Source: Zelopaecilomyces penicillatus (taxonomy: Eukaryota; Ascomycota; Sordariomycetes; Hypocreales; Pseudodiploosporaceae). From it: a DNA stretch of 64,000 nucleotides. The position numbers were made by a program, and so were the translations under genes. Under the pieces are notes generated by a model that saw only the letters and a program-made list of their open reading frames with translations, did no database searches and had not been told where the DNA came from. Positions 1 through 9,981 of the stretch are shown in pieces (positions within the stretch are counted from its first letter, which is position 1; every line of letters begins with the position of its first letter). The stretch spans positions 570,501-634,500 of the forward strand of contig VCCP01000006.1 of the NCBI GenBank assembly GCA_005765155.1, given 5' to 3'.

Positions 1-601
1 GATGAACTCCATCGCAGGTAATGGGTCTTCAGGTTGCCGTTTCTGCAAAATGCTTACCCAGCTAGGGAGGCTGGAAGTCAAAATAGTGGACAGACTCTTA
101 TCAAAGCTCGCCCATGTGTCTGGCTTGATTGTTTGCTTAAGCTGTATTCTTGATTGGAAGTAGTAGTAGAGGCGGTTTATATACTCCTACGCCGACTCTA
201 GTGCTGGGGAAAGGTGAACACCTTTCTGAGTTAACAACAATACAGGGTATCCGTGAGATTCTCTCTTTTCATGCTTATCGAGGAAATGCCCCTCCATGGC
301 AATTGCCCCGCGGCAGAGAGAAAAATTATGTCACCCAATCAGTGGTTGATGGTTCCTGCTTCAGGGAACGCTCAGACTCAGTGGACCTAGCGCATTGCAA
401 TCATTAGCGGCTTATCACTATGGTAGGTACCTAGTACTTTAGTACTCCAAACTCAGTTCAGCCAAAGATATCCGGCGCTCATTCTCATGCCACTGAAATT
501 CTGCACGTGGACTGTTGACAAGTTGTCGCCTGGCAAGCATAGCAGCAGTTACTCGCTCAAACCTTGCGTATCAGGGGTTGGAACCATACAGTCTTGCGAC
601 T
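1..601. other. No supported gene; upstream of Rpp40
   Basis: Open frames here are short and resemble no family I know. The stretch probably holds the 5' region of the Rpp40 gene that starts at 602. A duplicated AGTACT hexamer lies near 438-452. Confidence 0.4.
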
Positions 602-1992
602 ATGTTTCCCCAACCGTCTGCTTCAATATACCAATCAACAAAATGTTTCGTCACTTACGGCGCTATGAGCCATGTTGATCCAAATCAGGTTCCCATGAAG
701 GGCAAACCTTGGACGGCGATATCGGGGTTGAACTTCATCCATTCGGCATGTCTCTCCATTACCCATGATCTTTCCTTTAAGAATCTAGCCTGGAGATTTG
801 CTAACCTGAATTCAAGGTGGACCTGGTAATTCCGGAAACTTGCTATGCCTTTTTTTGTGAAAGGTTTAGCCAACGTGACACGCCCAGTCACTACAGGATA
901 ACCATGACCCTCGGCCAATTATTGGAAACAAGTTTCCTTACAGAGTACATAAAAAACGGTGTGTATTACGTGTAGATAAGAAAAGTCATCCATAACTTAC
1001 AAGAACAGGAAGCATTATGATGTTGTCGGAAGGCAAAACTACTACTGACAATATGTTCACATTGAAGCAAGGCAGGTTATAAGGATCCTTCTTACCCGGA
1101 ATGTGACAACTTTCTTGCTCTTATGTTGCTAACACATTTTACAGGGATTCTAAATTTGTATCTAGACCGAGAGACCTACGAACGTGCTGGGCTCGTGGGA
1201 AAGCCGTATGGGATTAAAGGAGACCGTGGATCCAAGCCCAGATGGAGTAAGTTGCGAACAGAAGAGAGCTGCCTTGATCATTTGTTATTAACACCACATT
1301 TAGTTGTCTCATATGATCTTGGGAGTCAAGCAATGGTACATGGAAAGAAAGGCTTTGATCGGCTCGTTTATGCATGTAAAAACGTCCTGGACCAGCCCCT
1401 GACCTGGTTATTTTGCGACATGGCCAAACCCTGTGCGTCCTCCTCTCTCTTTTGATCAACGTTTCACTCCTTATATATCTGACACCTCATCATAGCGATA
1501 CATTCAGACCTGCTGGAAAAGTACTCAGCGGCTAGGGTCACGTCGTCGTCAACCATGAACCCGAACACAGGCATATCCCAGATATCGCTTCAACTACCCA
1601 ACACAATTTTCGATGAAGGAAATCGAACAGAACTAGAGGATTTCTCCACAGAATCGTATGAATGGCTCTCACTCATTCGGCTTGGCAGCCCTCGAGTGGC
1701 ATCAAACGATGTCATTGACCCGTACCTTTCGCGTTACCGCCTTCCTAGAACAGATGAAGCAGGCGACAAGGTGCAAGTATGCACAATTTCCTGGAAGGGA
1801 TTCTTTTCCCCAGATTGGTTTCGGCAATTGCTTGTTGATGTGCTTGTCACATGTCCATCGAAATCGTGGTTTGGACTCAGTGCTACCAGTCTATCACGAA
1901 ACGTTGCCGGAAGCAGTGATGAGCTTACGATTCTCAATTTACCTGAGCGTGTTGGAGAATTCATCATGTGGGAGATGAATGGCGAGGAATAG
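602..1992 (+). CDS. Ribonuclease P/MRP subunit Rpp40-like protein
   Basis: Predicted protein subunit of the nuclear RNase P and MRP ribonucleoproteins, which trim the 5' ends of pre-tRNA and process rRNA. Six exons fit one frame: 602-745, 817-958, 1009-1071, 1145-1246, 1304-1432 and 1496-1992, giving 358 residues, about the family length. Segments I recognise as typical of fungal Rpp40 are SHVDPNQVPMKGKPW near the N-terminus, LDRETYERAGLVGKPYG and HGKKGFDRLVYACKNVL in the middle, and SYEWLSLIRLGSPRV followed by SWKGFFSP near the C-terminus. The first and third introns (746-816, 1072-1144) need a GC donor, while the others are GT-AG. The start ATG at 602 was chosen because the family-like sequence begins there. 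The stop lies 4 nt from the stop of the convergent ankyrin gene. Family assignment rests on remembered consensus, but every exon joins in phase. Confidence 0.82.
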
Positions 1993-1996
1993 CGCC

Positions 1997-2653
1997 TCAA
2001 GCCTGCTTTGACCGCACGTTACGCTCATCGACGAGGCCTTGATCTGAAATTGCATCCTCAACCAATTTGCGCAGGTCGGCTTGCCCTTGTTCTGTATCAA
2101 AATCTTCACGCTGAGCTAGCTCCTCAATTCGACGGCGAAATTCGGGGTCAACCTCTCCAGGAATATCTTCAGTGGCGTCCATTGTGCCAACTGTAACGGC
2201 CATGCCTTCGGGAGCAGGTTTGATGACATCGGGCATGATAGCAGCAACCATGGATGCGATGATTTGCTCGGGCTTGGAGATCTCGATGCTGTTGAGATAT
2301 TCCGAGACAGTAGGGTACTCAGCCTCCGCCTCAATCTTTTGCCGAGCAGTTAATCCATCACCACCTCTATGCCAGACGTCAATGTTGAGCTCCTCAACCA
2401 GGACCTTGGCCGCCTCAAGGGTCTCTACGACGAATAAAGCGGTCTCGTCATCCTCGTCCTTGAGATTGACATCTACTTTGAATTCGCCAACTAGTGTTCT
2501 GAGTAGATCTAGGTGATTGTAGCTGGCTGCGGCGTGAATCAGAGAATAGCCATGCTCGTCTTGAGACGACGCGAGTGCTGGCTTTTCGCGTAGGAGTGGC
2601 AGTAACGCAGGGCTGTTGTCAGCTGCAAGCAGGAATGGGTTTTGCGCAGCCAT
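1997..2653 (-). CDS. Small ankyrin-repeat protein (yeast YCR051W-like)
   Basis: Single-exon protein of 218 residues. The N-terminal half carries ankyrin repeats: LPLLREKPALASSQDEHGYS, then a typical SLIHAAASYNHLDLLRTL helix pair, then VDVNLKDEDDETALFVVETL. The C-terminal half is acidic and probably helical (EEFxRRIEELAQRED type). Size and the early GYSLIHAAASY signature resemble the uncharacterised yeast protein YCR051W and its fission-yeast counterpart, which are predicted adaptor proteins without a known reaction. I start at 2653 (MAAQNPFLLAA) rather than at the upstream frame extension. It is tail-to-tail with Rpp40 with only 4 nt between stop codons, so the two 3' UTRs must overlap. It is divergent from the tRNA ligase gene. 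Confidence 0.8.
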   Translation of the reverse strand: MAAQNPFLLAADNSPALLPLLREKPALASSQDEHGYSLIHAAASYNHLDLLRTLVGEFKVDVNLKDEDDETALFVVETLEAAKVLVEELNIDVWHRGGDGLTARQKIEAEAEYPTVSEYLNSIEISKPEQIIASMVAAIMPDVIKPAPEGMAVTVGTMDATEDIPGEVDPEFRRRIEELAQREDFDTEQGQADLRKLVEDAISDQGLVDERNVRSKQA

Positions 2654-3554
2654 AGTTGAAGTGATGTGTCGGAGATTATAGGGCAAGGGCCGTTGGTTGC
2701 AATTGTTGGAAAGTCTGGTTATTTGAGGTGCACGGCAGCGGCAATGTCTTTGTTGAGTTATGTCGCATGAATAATTCTGACGTCGTTGAGTTCGCGGTGG
2801 AGGGGCAAGCTTTAGAACTGCCCATAATTATAGAGTGGAGGAACCGAAAATTTAATGGGTAAATTTACCCCGCCATTGGCACTTGAGTCACCCCTCAATT
2901 TATTCTTACAGCTCCAAGGCTCCAACCTCCATCCAGGTCAGCGAACGCACCAGCAAAATACTGCAGCGCTGGGGTTAAAATAATAATAAAACAATGAAAA
3001 CCAGTGCAAAGACACTGCTTATTTGGTACATGAGTACCTAATCAAACCCATTGCAACCTGCCTCGCCCCTGCTGATTTTTCGGCGAGGAGTAACACCTGC
3101 CTGCTGGTGCTCATGTTTTAACTACGCAGGAGCAGAGCGGGTGACTCACCAGTAATACATAAGACTTACAGGCTGAATGGAGGAGGCGGAGCCACGATCA
3201 GGGCAGTGTTGCAGGTCTGCCAACGACAACAACCCGGGATTCTGACCCAAAATACAGGCGGCCGCCAGTAAACTGCAGGGTTTCCTCTCCACCATCGACA
3301 AGGCACTCCAGCAACGGCGTAGGGATCAAAGAGGGCTTCGGTGCTCGCATACATACATACACCTCGGATAGCCTGTGCCAGATTCACCTGGTTGGCTAGT
3401 TCTTTTATATATCAAGAGTCGCCAACGAGGTCCCAGCAACTGTATGTTCACTTTGACCATAGCCCGTTCTCAAAGCCTTGTGTGTTCTCCCAACCCTTCC
3501 CATCTCAGGCACACCTCGAGATTCATCAGCACAACGTTTGCCAACACTGGCAAC
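2654..3554. promoter_or_regulatory. Divergent intergenic region, ankyrin gene / tRNA ligase
   Basis: About 900 bp separates the two divergent start codons and should hold both promoters. An ACATACATACAC run lies near 3350. The last 180 bp before 3555 are open in frame with tRNA ligase (see that entry). No further gene seen. Confidence 0.4.
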
Positions 3555-6000
3555 ATGGCGGCCCCCTACACGGCACAGAGCCCAGGGGATGTCTCTCGCA
3601 TGATCGAGGCCCTTGAGGTTGCGAGGAAAGAGAAGCGGCGCGGAAACTTTTCATGCAAAAAGACCATCTTCAAGGTCAAGCAATCTCGGGATGGCATCGA
3701 AGTAGAATCTTGGAAGATGATGGATTGGGACTACAAGAAACAAGGCCTACCAACATATGCCCGCGGACTTTTCACAGCAAAGACACGGAATAAGTCCCCG
3801 GAGATTGCTGTCAGAGGCTACGACAAGTTCTTCAACACTGGCGAGGTCAATGAAACCAGGTGGAGCAACATTCTTGAAAATACCAAGGGGCCCTACGAGT
3901 TGACTCTCAAAGAAAATGGTTGTATTATCTTCGTCGCCGGTCTCGAGGATGATACTCTCCTAGTCTGCAGCAAACACTCGACGGGCGACCGCAGCGATGT
4001 TGAGCTGAGCCATGCTCGTGCCGGAGAAGTTCGTTTAGAAAAACAGCTGCAGGCATTAGGCAAATCTAAGGCGGATCTTGCGCGGGAGCTTCGTCAACGA
4101 AACGTGACGGCTGTAGCAGAGCTCTGTGACGATGACTTTGAAGAGCACATTCTGGCCTATGAGGGAGACAAGGCTGGTTTATATCTACACGGCATAAATC
4201 TCAATCTTCCCGAGTTTGCTACCTATCAAAGCTCCCTGGTACAGGAATTTGCAGAGAAATGGGGGTTCCAAAAGACAGATCTGCTTATTATGGAAGATCC
4301 CAACGAGGTCAAAACTTTTTTGGACGATGTTGCAACGACTGGCGCATATGACGGGCGTGACGTCGAGGGGTTTGTCGTCCGTTGCAAGATGTCCAAGGAT
4401 CCTGCCACATTGCCATACCAGGACTGGTTTTTCAAGTACAAGTTTGAAGAGCCTTATTTGATGTATCGACAGTGGCGAGAGTGCACAAAGGCCCTCATCG
4501 CAGGCAAGCCACCCAAGTTCAAGAAACATACCAAGATTACAACAGAATACCTCATGTATGCACGGAAGCGACTAGCCGCGGACCCTAAACTAGGCAAGGC
4601 TTACAACCAGAATCATGGCATCATTTCTCTTCGCGACGAGTTTCTAGCATACAAGAATATTAAGGGCTCTGATGCTGCCAATATTGGTGAGCTTGACCAG
4701 GTCGTCATGACAGAGGTCACCAAAGATGTCATTATCAGCCCGATCTCTACCATCGGTTGCGGCAAAACTACAGTTGGCCTCGCATTGACACACTTGTTTG
4801 GATGGGGTCATGTTCAGAACGACAACATTTCTGGTAAAGGTCGTCCTCCAAGGTTTGTTAAGGCCTTGTTTGAGGAGCTCAAAACTCAACCTGCAGTCTT
4901 TGCAGACCGGAACAACGCCCAGAAGCATGAACGAAAACAGCTTGTTGGAGATGTTAAGTCTCAGAGTGCCACTGCGAGAATAGTGTGTCTCAATTTTGTC
5001 CATGACGAGGAATCCATGAATGAGATAAGGAATCTTACCCAAGACCGTGTGATTGAGCGTGGTGATAACCACCAAACAATCCATGCCGCTAGCGATCAAA
5101 ACAAGTTCATCTCCGTCATGGAAGGCTTCATCAGTAGATTCGAGGCTTGTGATCCTATCACTCAACCCGACGATGGCTTCGATCTTGTGATAGATCTTGA
5201 TCCGTTGGCAGGGAGCCGCAAGAATCTCGAAACTATTGTGACGCAATTACATAAATACATTCCAAATCTGGTGAAAGAAATACCAGGGGTCGAGAAGCTT
5301 GACGAAGCCATCGATGTTGCGCTTGGGTACAAACCCAACTTTAGGCAAAACATTCCCGATCGCGGGGCAAAGAATAAGGATTCCAACCAGCAGCAGTCTA
5401 CGCCAAAGAAGAAGAAGACATTGGAGTATATGGCAATCGACTTACCGACCAACAAAATCGATAGCGTGCTGGATTCAGCTTTCAACAAGGCCACTGCGGA
5501 CATTTCGCGTTTCTTTATGCAAATGAAGCAAACTAGAAGGGTGCAGCGCAGGTTTCATGTCACACTGATGCATCGAGCAAGCGCTAAAGAGTACCCTGAG
5601 TTGTGGAAACGTTATACTACACTATTTGAAGAGGCCGGGAGTGTTGACGCACAGCTTGGAGAGTGCGATCTACTACTCGAACGAGTAAGTTATAGTTTTT
5701 TGTCCTGTTCTTCGGATATGATGTCTAATCAAGTCGCTACATTAGGTTGTCTTTGATGATCGCATTATGGCCATTGTTGTCCGTCTTGTCGACAAAGAGG
5801 GCAAGTGGGATTGCGTCAACCGTGTTGCTCATATTACAGTGGGAACTCGAGATAACACAGTGAAGCCTAAAGAAAGCAATGACCTGCTTGCGAAATGGCT
5901 AGAAGTTGGCGCGGGCGGTGATGGAAACCCAATTAAGGAGGTGGTTTTTGCGGACAAGCCCACGATAACGGGGAAGGTTAAAGGTGTCCCTTCACGATAA
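3555..6000 (+). CDS. TRL1: Fungal tRNA ligase (Trl1/Rlg1 type)
   Basis: Trifunctional enzyme that heals and seals tRNA halves after intron removal. In yeast the orthologue also joins HAC1 mRNA in the unfolded protein response. Exons 3555-5684 and 5746-6000 (GT-AG intron of 61 bp) give 794 residues. All three catalytic modules are visible: the ligase nucleotidyl-lysine motif LKENGCIIF with Lys at about residue 119, a polynucleotide-kinase P-loop TIGCGKTTVG near 399-407, and two HxT motifs of the 2H phosphodiesterase, FHVT near 668 and AHITVG near 739, the second in exon 2. The start at 3555 (MAAPYTAQS) gives the usual length. The frame stays open upstream to at least 3375 with an ATG at 3444, and that extension resembles a mitochondrial presequence, so an alternative start is possible. 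Motif order makes the assignment secure. Confidence 0.95.
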
Positions 6001-6476
6001 AACTGAACTAAGAGCTTGCAAATCAACAGACAGAACCATGGCTCAAAAATATCGTTACTCTGCATGATGTTGGAAGAGTATATACTGGAATCACTCCCTT
6101 GGCCCGCCTCCCAAACAAGCTTTCTCGATGTGACACGATTTAGAGATTCAATCCTAAGGGTCTGAGCATTAATGTGAATTGGGGTTAAATGAGATTGATG
6201 ATCTGTAGAAAAGTTCTGGGTCTGTTCAACACAGGGAACATCCTCAGGAAAGGGTATAGGGTGGTACAAAGGGTATGAGGGCGAGCAGCAAGTGCCATCG
6301 ACCAGGGAATTAATTACAGGAATCCTCCAGCCCATGAATAAGCGGAAGGGATCTACCACATTTACTCATCATCCAAAAACCTGCTGGCTATTCTACCAAA
6401 AAAGGGCACCTCAAATCTAGTACAACAATGGGAAGTACGCGTTAGTCTCGCTATGATCGGGCAAAAGGGGAACAGA
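6001..6476. other. Convergent 3' intergenic region
   Basis: This lies between the stop of tRNA ligase and the stop of the convergent membrane-protein gene. It presumably carries both 3' UTRs. The antisense frame at 5829-6359 shows no family features. Confidence 0.4.
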
Positions 6477-7206
6477 CTAGATGCCAATCATTGCATGGAA
6501 ATTGTTGGGGACGTACCGGTCGAGAATCTCGGCGTCTTGGTAAGCTTTAAGTGTCAAAAAGCCAATTAGAGCAATGTCGCCCAGGAAAAACAGCCAGCTT
6601 AGAAAAGAAGACCAGGAGAAAATGAGGTGGAAGATCATGATTGCGGTGAAAAGGAGAGCAGATTGCCAGGCGTGGAATCTGTGAATACAAAAGCGGACGT
6701 CAGTTATTTCCATGGCTTCATGTGGATGATTGGAATATAAGCATAGTTGCCCAATAGTTATGTTGAGCCCGGGTTGCAAGTTTGGGAGCCTGTTCTCACC
6801 TGACATAGTCGCTATTCTTCTCAAGGATCAAAAGGACAACGGCGCCCAACGGTGGGAAAGCGAGATATGCCAAACAAGCTTCATAATCAAGTCTCAGTCC
6901 GAGACTTGTGTCAAACTCGCTAATCTCTGCAGCGGGATATGCGCCAGGCATAGAGTCAACGCCGCCCGAGGGACTCCAGCCACCAGCGCCGCCTCCTATT
7001 GCTCCACTGCTTCCCTGGCCGTCAAAATCGCCATTCCAGGCGCGCTGTGGTTGCGGGTGTTGCAGCGGCGGCGGGCTACGCACAGCGGCGAGCCCGGATG
7101 GTGAGAAGGGTCGTCTGGCTGCGTCGGTTGAGGCTCGTGGGGATGTGATGGGCGAAGCAACGCGGCCGTGCTCAGGCGGCGAGGATTGGTATGGTGCAAA
7201 GTCCAT
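6477..7206 (-). CDS. UPF0132/DUF4870-like integral membrane protein
   Basis: Two exons, 7206-6800 and 6678-6477 (121-bp GT-AG intron), give 202 residues. The first ~110 residues are a soluble tail rich in Pro, Ser and Gly, probably disordered and cytosolic. The rest is hydrophobic with about three membrane segments: ACLAYLAFPPLGAVVLLIL, then SALLFTAIMIFHLIFSW, then LSWLFFLGDIALIGFLTL. The phrase RFHAWQSALL at the exon junction is the hallmark of the UPF0132/DUF4870 (Tic20-like) family found in prokaryotes and fungi, whose function is not known. It ends in a short polar tail. The start at 7206 (MDFAPYQSS) is preferred over an in-frame Lys-rich upstream extension. It sits convergent to tRNA ligase. 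Membrane nature is clear; the family name is from a remembered motif. Confidence 0.75.
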
Positions 7207-8444
7207 GGCTGTGGTAGATTTTATAGACTTCTCTTTCTTCTTTTCTTTCCCAGCACTTTTCTCCACACTTTGTTGATATTCCTACAGCTCTTGAGAAAAG
7301 ATCAAGACACCCTTCTCCGCTTTAGCGCTTGCTGTATTGGATCCGGATTATATAGGGGCGATTCGACAGAAAAGAGATCTCGCGGTCCTGTTGATGCACT
7401 TGGAGGGTGGGGGGGTCGACGCGGCGCGAAGTCCTCGTCGTTCGAGCAGTGGTCGTCAACTCCAACACTCTAATGCTCTAGGCAAATGGTGAGACGGCAG
7501 AGCGGCTCGGAAGGAGCTCGATCGCGTGTGAGGAGTAGGAGGGAGAGGCGGTGGGTGGTGTTTCGAGGTGATGAAGCTTGGGGAGCTAGTGGTGTCACCT
7601 GAGGTCTGGGTTCGAAGCTGGGCAACCCAAAGACGAATCTGGGCGGAGGATGGCTGCTGACGTAGGAATGGACGTCAGGTACGCGTACAGCAGGGCTTAG
7701 GGGAGGCTCGACCCTTGCATGTGCCTGCCCGATTCAACCACCACTATTTGCACAGGGGGTGAGCATTGTATTTAGCTGTCAACTGTTGCTGAAAACACTC
7801 AATCTTGTATCACATCAATCACAATGAGTTTCGAGTCACCTCTCAAGCTATGATTCTTCCAGTACATCCTCAAAATAATGCTGTCCATGATAGTAAACCT
7901 GGTGCGCTGTGCGGCACTGTTTCTAGATTTTTTGCCTAATATGCTTATCTCATAGCAACGGCACCAAATTAATGGTGTGACAACCATGCTGCCTGCATCT
8001 GCATCTGCAGGCAATGGGACTCCAGTAGTCAGCCTCACTAGTTCATAAACCTCTCCTCGACCACAAACTACATCATTTTCCAACGGCATACAACGCTGGA
8101 GTTCGCCTTAGTCTCTTCTTCGTATGACATCCTTATGGGCGAAAGTATTAGCTTTTTCCAGTTTTGTATTGGTACATACAGGCTGGTTGTCTGAGTAAGG
8201 TTACCAAGATAGCGATCACAATCCCGAACTATGAACGATCCATAGAGGTCAAGGTCATTCAGGCTACAAAATAGACAACGAAGATGCTGAAGATGCGCCA
8301 ATAGTTCCATACGCATTGTTATATCTGTACACTTTTGATAATATACAACTCGAAACAACATGTAGCGCTAATCCGCTGGCTTTTTCCCAGCTCTCATATA
8401 TCATACAGACGTCAAAGAAGGCCCTTTTTATCCCGCGCATGAGC
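7207..8444. other. Intergenic region with pyrimidine-rich leader
   Basis: A CT-rich stretch at 7220-7265 lies directly upstream of the membrane-protein start, as expected for a filamentous-fungal promoter. The remainder is the 3' flank of the uL10m gene. Short open frames at 7799-8361 show no recognisable protein. Confidence 0.4.
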
Positions 8445-9458
8445 TCATTCTTTAGTTTCTGCTGCCTCTTCGAGCTGTCCCTTCCGACCCTCCAGGGCAA
8501 GCCACAGGTTTCGGCTACCGCCCTCGAGTGTGGTACTAATACCCAGACCAGCGCCTTGGAGCACTGCGACAAGCTGTGCCCGCAGGCCGTCCAATCCTCC
8601 TTCAATTCCACCAACCCAGCTTACACCGGCCTTGTCAAAGACCTTGCCCTCGATGCGGCCTCCTACAAGTAGCAGTTTCGCCAGACCGTTCTGGCATGTG
8701 GGGTCGTGGTATCCGGGGTTCTTCTTTCGACTCGGCGCCGGGAATTTGCCTGGTACGGGAGCAAGAATGCTCAATGCTGCTGCCAGATGCGCCGGAGAAA
8801 CGGCTGGAATGGTCAGAGCAGCGAGTGGTCCAACCAGAAGGGGCTCGATCTGCGCGTAGGCGGAATCACTGGGGGCTTTCGCATTGCGAATCGTATCGTA
8901 GGCAGCTTCTGAAAGATCGTGAACAAGGGGCCCATGGGCAGTTTGTAGTGTCGATTCTAGTGTCGCGGCTGCCTCTGGATTGTAGAACTCCACAATCTTC
9001 ATTGCTACACTGAGCATATTTGTCCGCAGTACCTGGAGTTGCACCCTTGGTGTGAGATCAATTGGCTCCACACCAGGCACTGGATTTGGCTGAGGTACGG
9101 CAGCCAATGCCTTCTTCAGCTCTCGCCTCACAGCAGCCCATTCCACCGCCGTCAGATTGCTATGTTGGAAGAACAGAATCAGGGGGGTCGTGCGCAGTAG
9201 AGAGGTGTAGGTTCGAATCAGTTGGCTCTTTCTAGTTTCAATTGGTCGTGCGCTGGGTGGCTTCGACGCTGGCACAAACGGCGAGGATTGCTGAGCTCCT
9301 CCTGTTGCAGATCTTGAGCTGGAAACGGAAGCATATCGAACATCGGCAGTCGTTGAGAAGCTGTGCAAGTTCAGGGCCCATGCTTCCCGTTGAGTAGTAG
9401 GTCCGACAATTAGGCGCTGTAGGCAGGGCCTCGCTGCCCGAGCAATTCTCCGTGTCAT
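8445..9458 (-). CDS. Mitochondrial large-subunit ribosomal protein uL10m (yeast Mrpl11 type)
   Basis: Single-exon gene for a 337-residue protein. The N-terminal ~50 residues are rich in Arg, Ala and Ser and nearly free of acidic residues (MTRRIARAARPCLQRL), which fits a mitochondrial presequence. The core starts with KSQLIRTYTSLLRTTPLILF followed by QHSNLTAVEWAAVRRELKKA. This is the uL10 signature, in which the protein anchors the bL12 stalk at the GTPase centre. Pro/Ala-rich linkers and a Gly-rich C-terminus (VGGRIEGKVFDKAGVSWVGG) are typical of the fungal mitochondrial form. The ATG at 9458 is used because the frame upstream of it lacks another ATG. It is divergent from RPT5 with 523 bp between starts, so the two may share a promoter. 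Confidence 0.88.
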   Translation of the reverse strand: MTRRIARAARPCLQRLIVGPTTQREAWALNLHSFSTTADVRYASVSSSRSATGGAQQSSPFVPASKPPSARPIETRKSQLIRTYTSLLRTTPLILFFQHSNLTAVEWAAVRRELKKALAAVPQPNPVPGVEPIDLTPRVQLQVLRTNMLSVAMKIVEFYNPEAAATLESTLQTAHGPLVHDLSEAAYDTIRNAKAPSDSAYAQIEPLLVGPLAALTIPAVSPAHLAAALSILAPVPGKFPAPSRKKNPGYHDPTCQNGLAKLLLVGGRIEGKVFDKAGVSWVGGIEGGLDGLRAQLVAVLQGAGLGISTTLEGGSRNLWLALEGRKGQLEEAAETKE

Positions 9459-9981
9459 TCTGCAATAATCAATATCACATGGCAAGGAGAAGAAAGATCA
9501 TAGAGTTGCACCTACATGTTGTAATGCCAGCAAGCTACTTGATCTTGTTGCACAATAAAAAAGATCCCTTGTCAGAGTGTCTATTGAAATGGTAGAGTGC
9601 CGGATCAACCGACTGCCGTTCCGATAGCTGTGCTTGGACAGAGAGGTACATATAAGTATATAAATCTCTAGCTCACTGCCAGCTGGAGTGCTGAGACTGG
9701 AGAGTACTTCAAGCTACTTCACCCACTACCATGCCAGGCATCCAGGGAATTGCGCGCGACACCTCAACTGCTTAGATACACCTCCAGCTCCAACCTTTCT
9801 CGTAAGCGGCTGCAGCACAACAACCCAATTACGCATTTCTCTAGACATCCTTGCCCATCCATTCGACGGACAAGCTTGATACTGCAAGTTCTCGCCAGTA
9901 CTCTCCTCCCATCTCTCGGCTCAGCATACTACATCGTCAACACACCAATCCCACAGACACCTGCTTTAAGCTCGGAGCATC
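9459..9981. promoter_or_regulatory. Bidirectional promoter region, uL10m / RPT5
   Basis: This 523-bp stretch lies between divergent start codons. A TATA-like TATAAGTATATAAA lies near 9651-9664. A CT/CA-rich leader precedes RPT5. No gene seen. Confidence 0.45.

Noticed and set aside
685..918. Minus-strand frame of 77 codons
   Set aside because: It is the antisense shadow of Rpp40 exon 2 and intron 1; the sense strand carries the family motifs.
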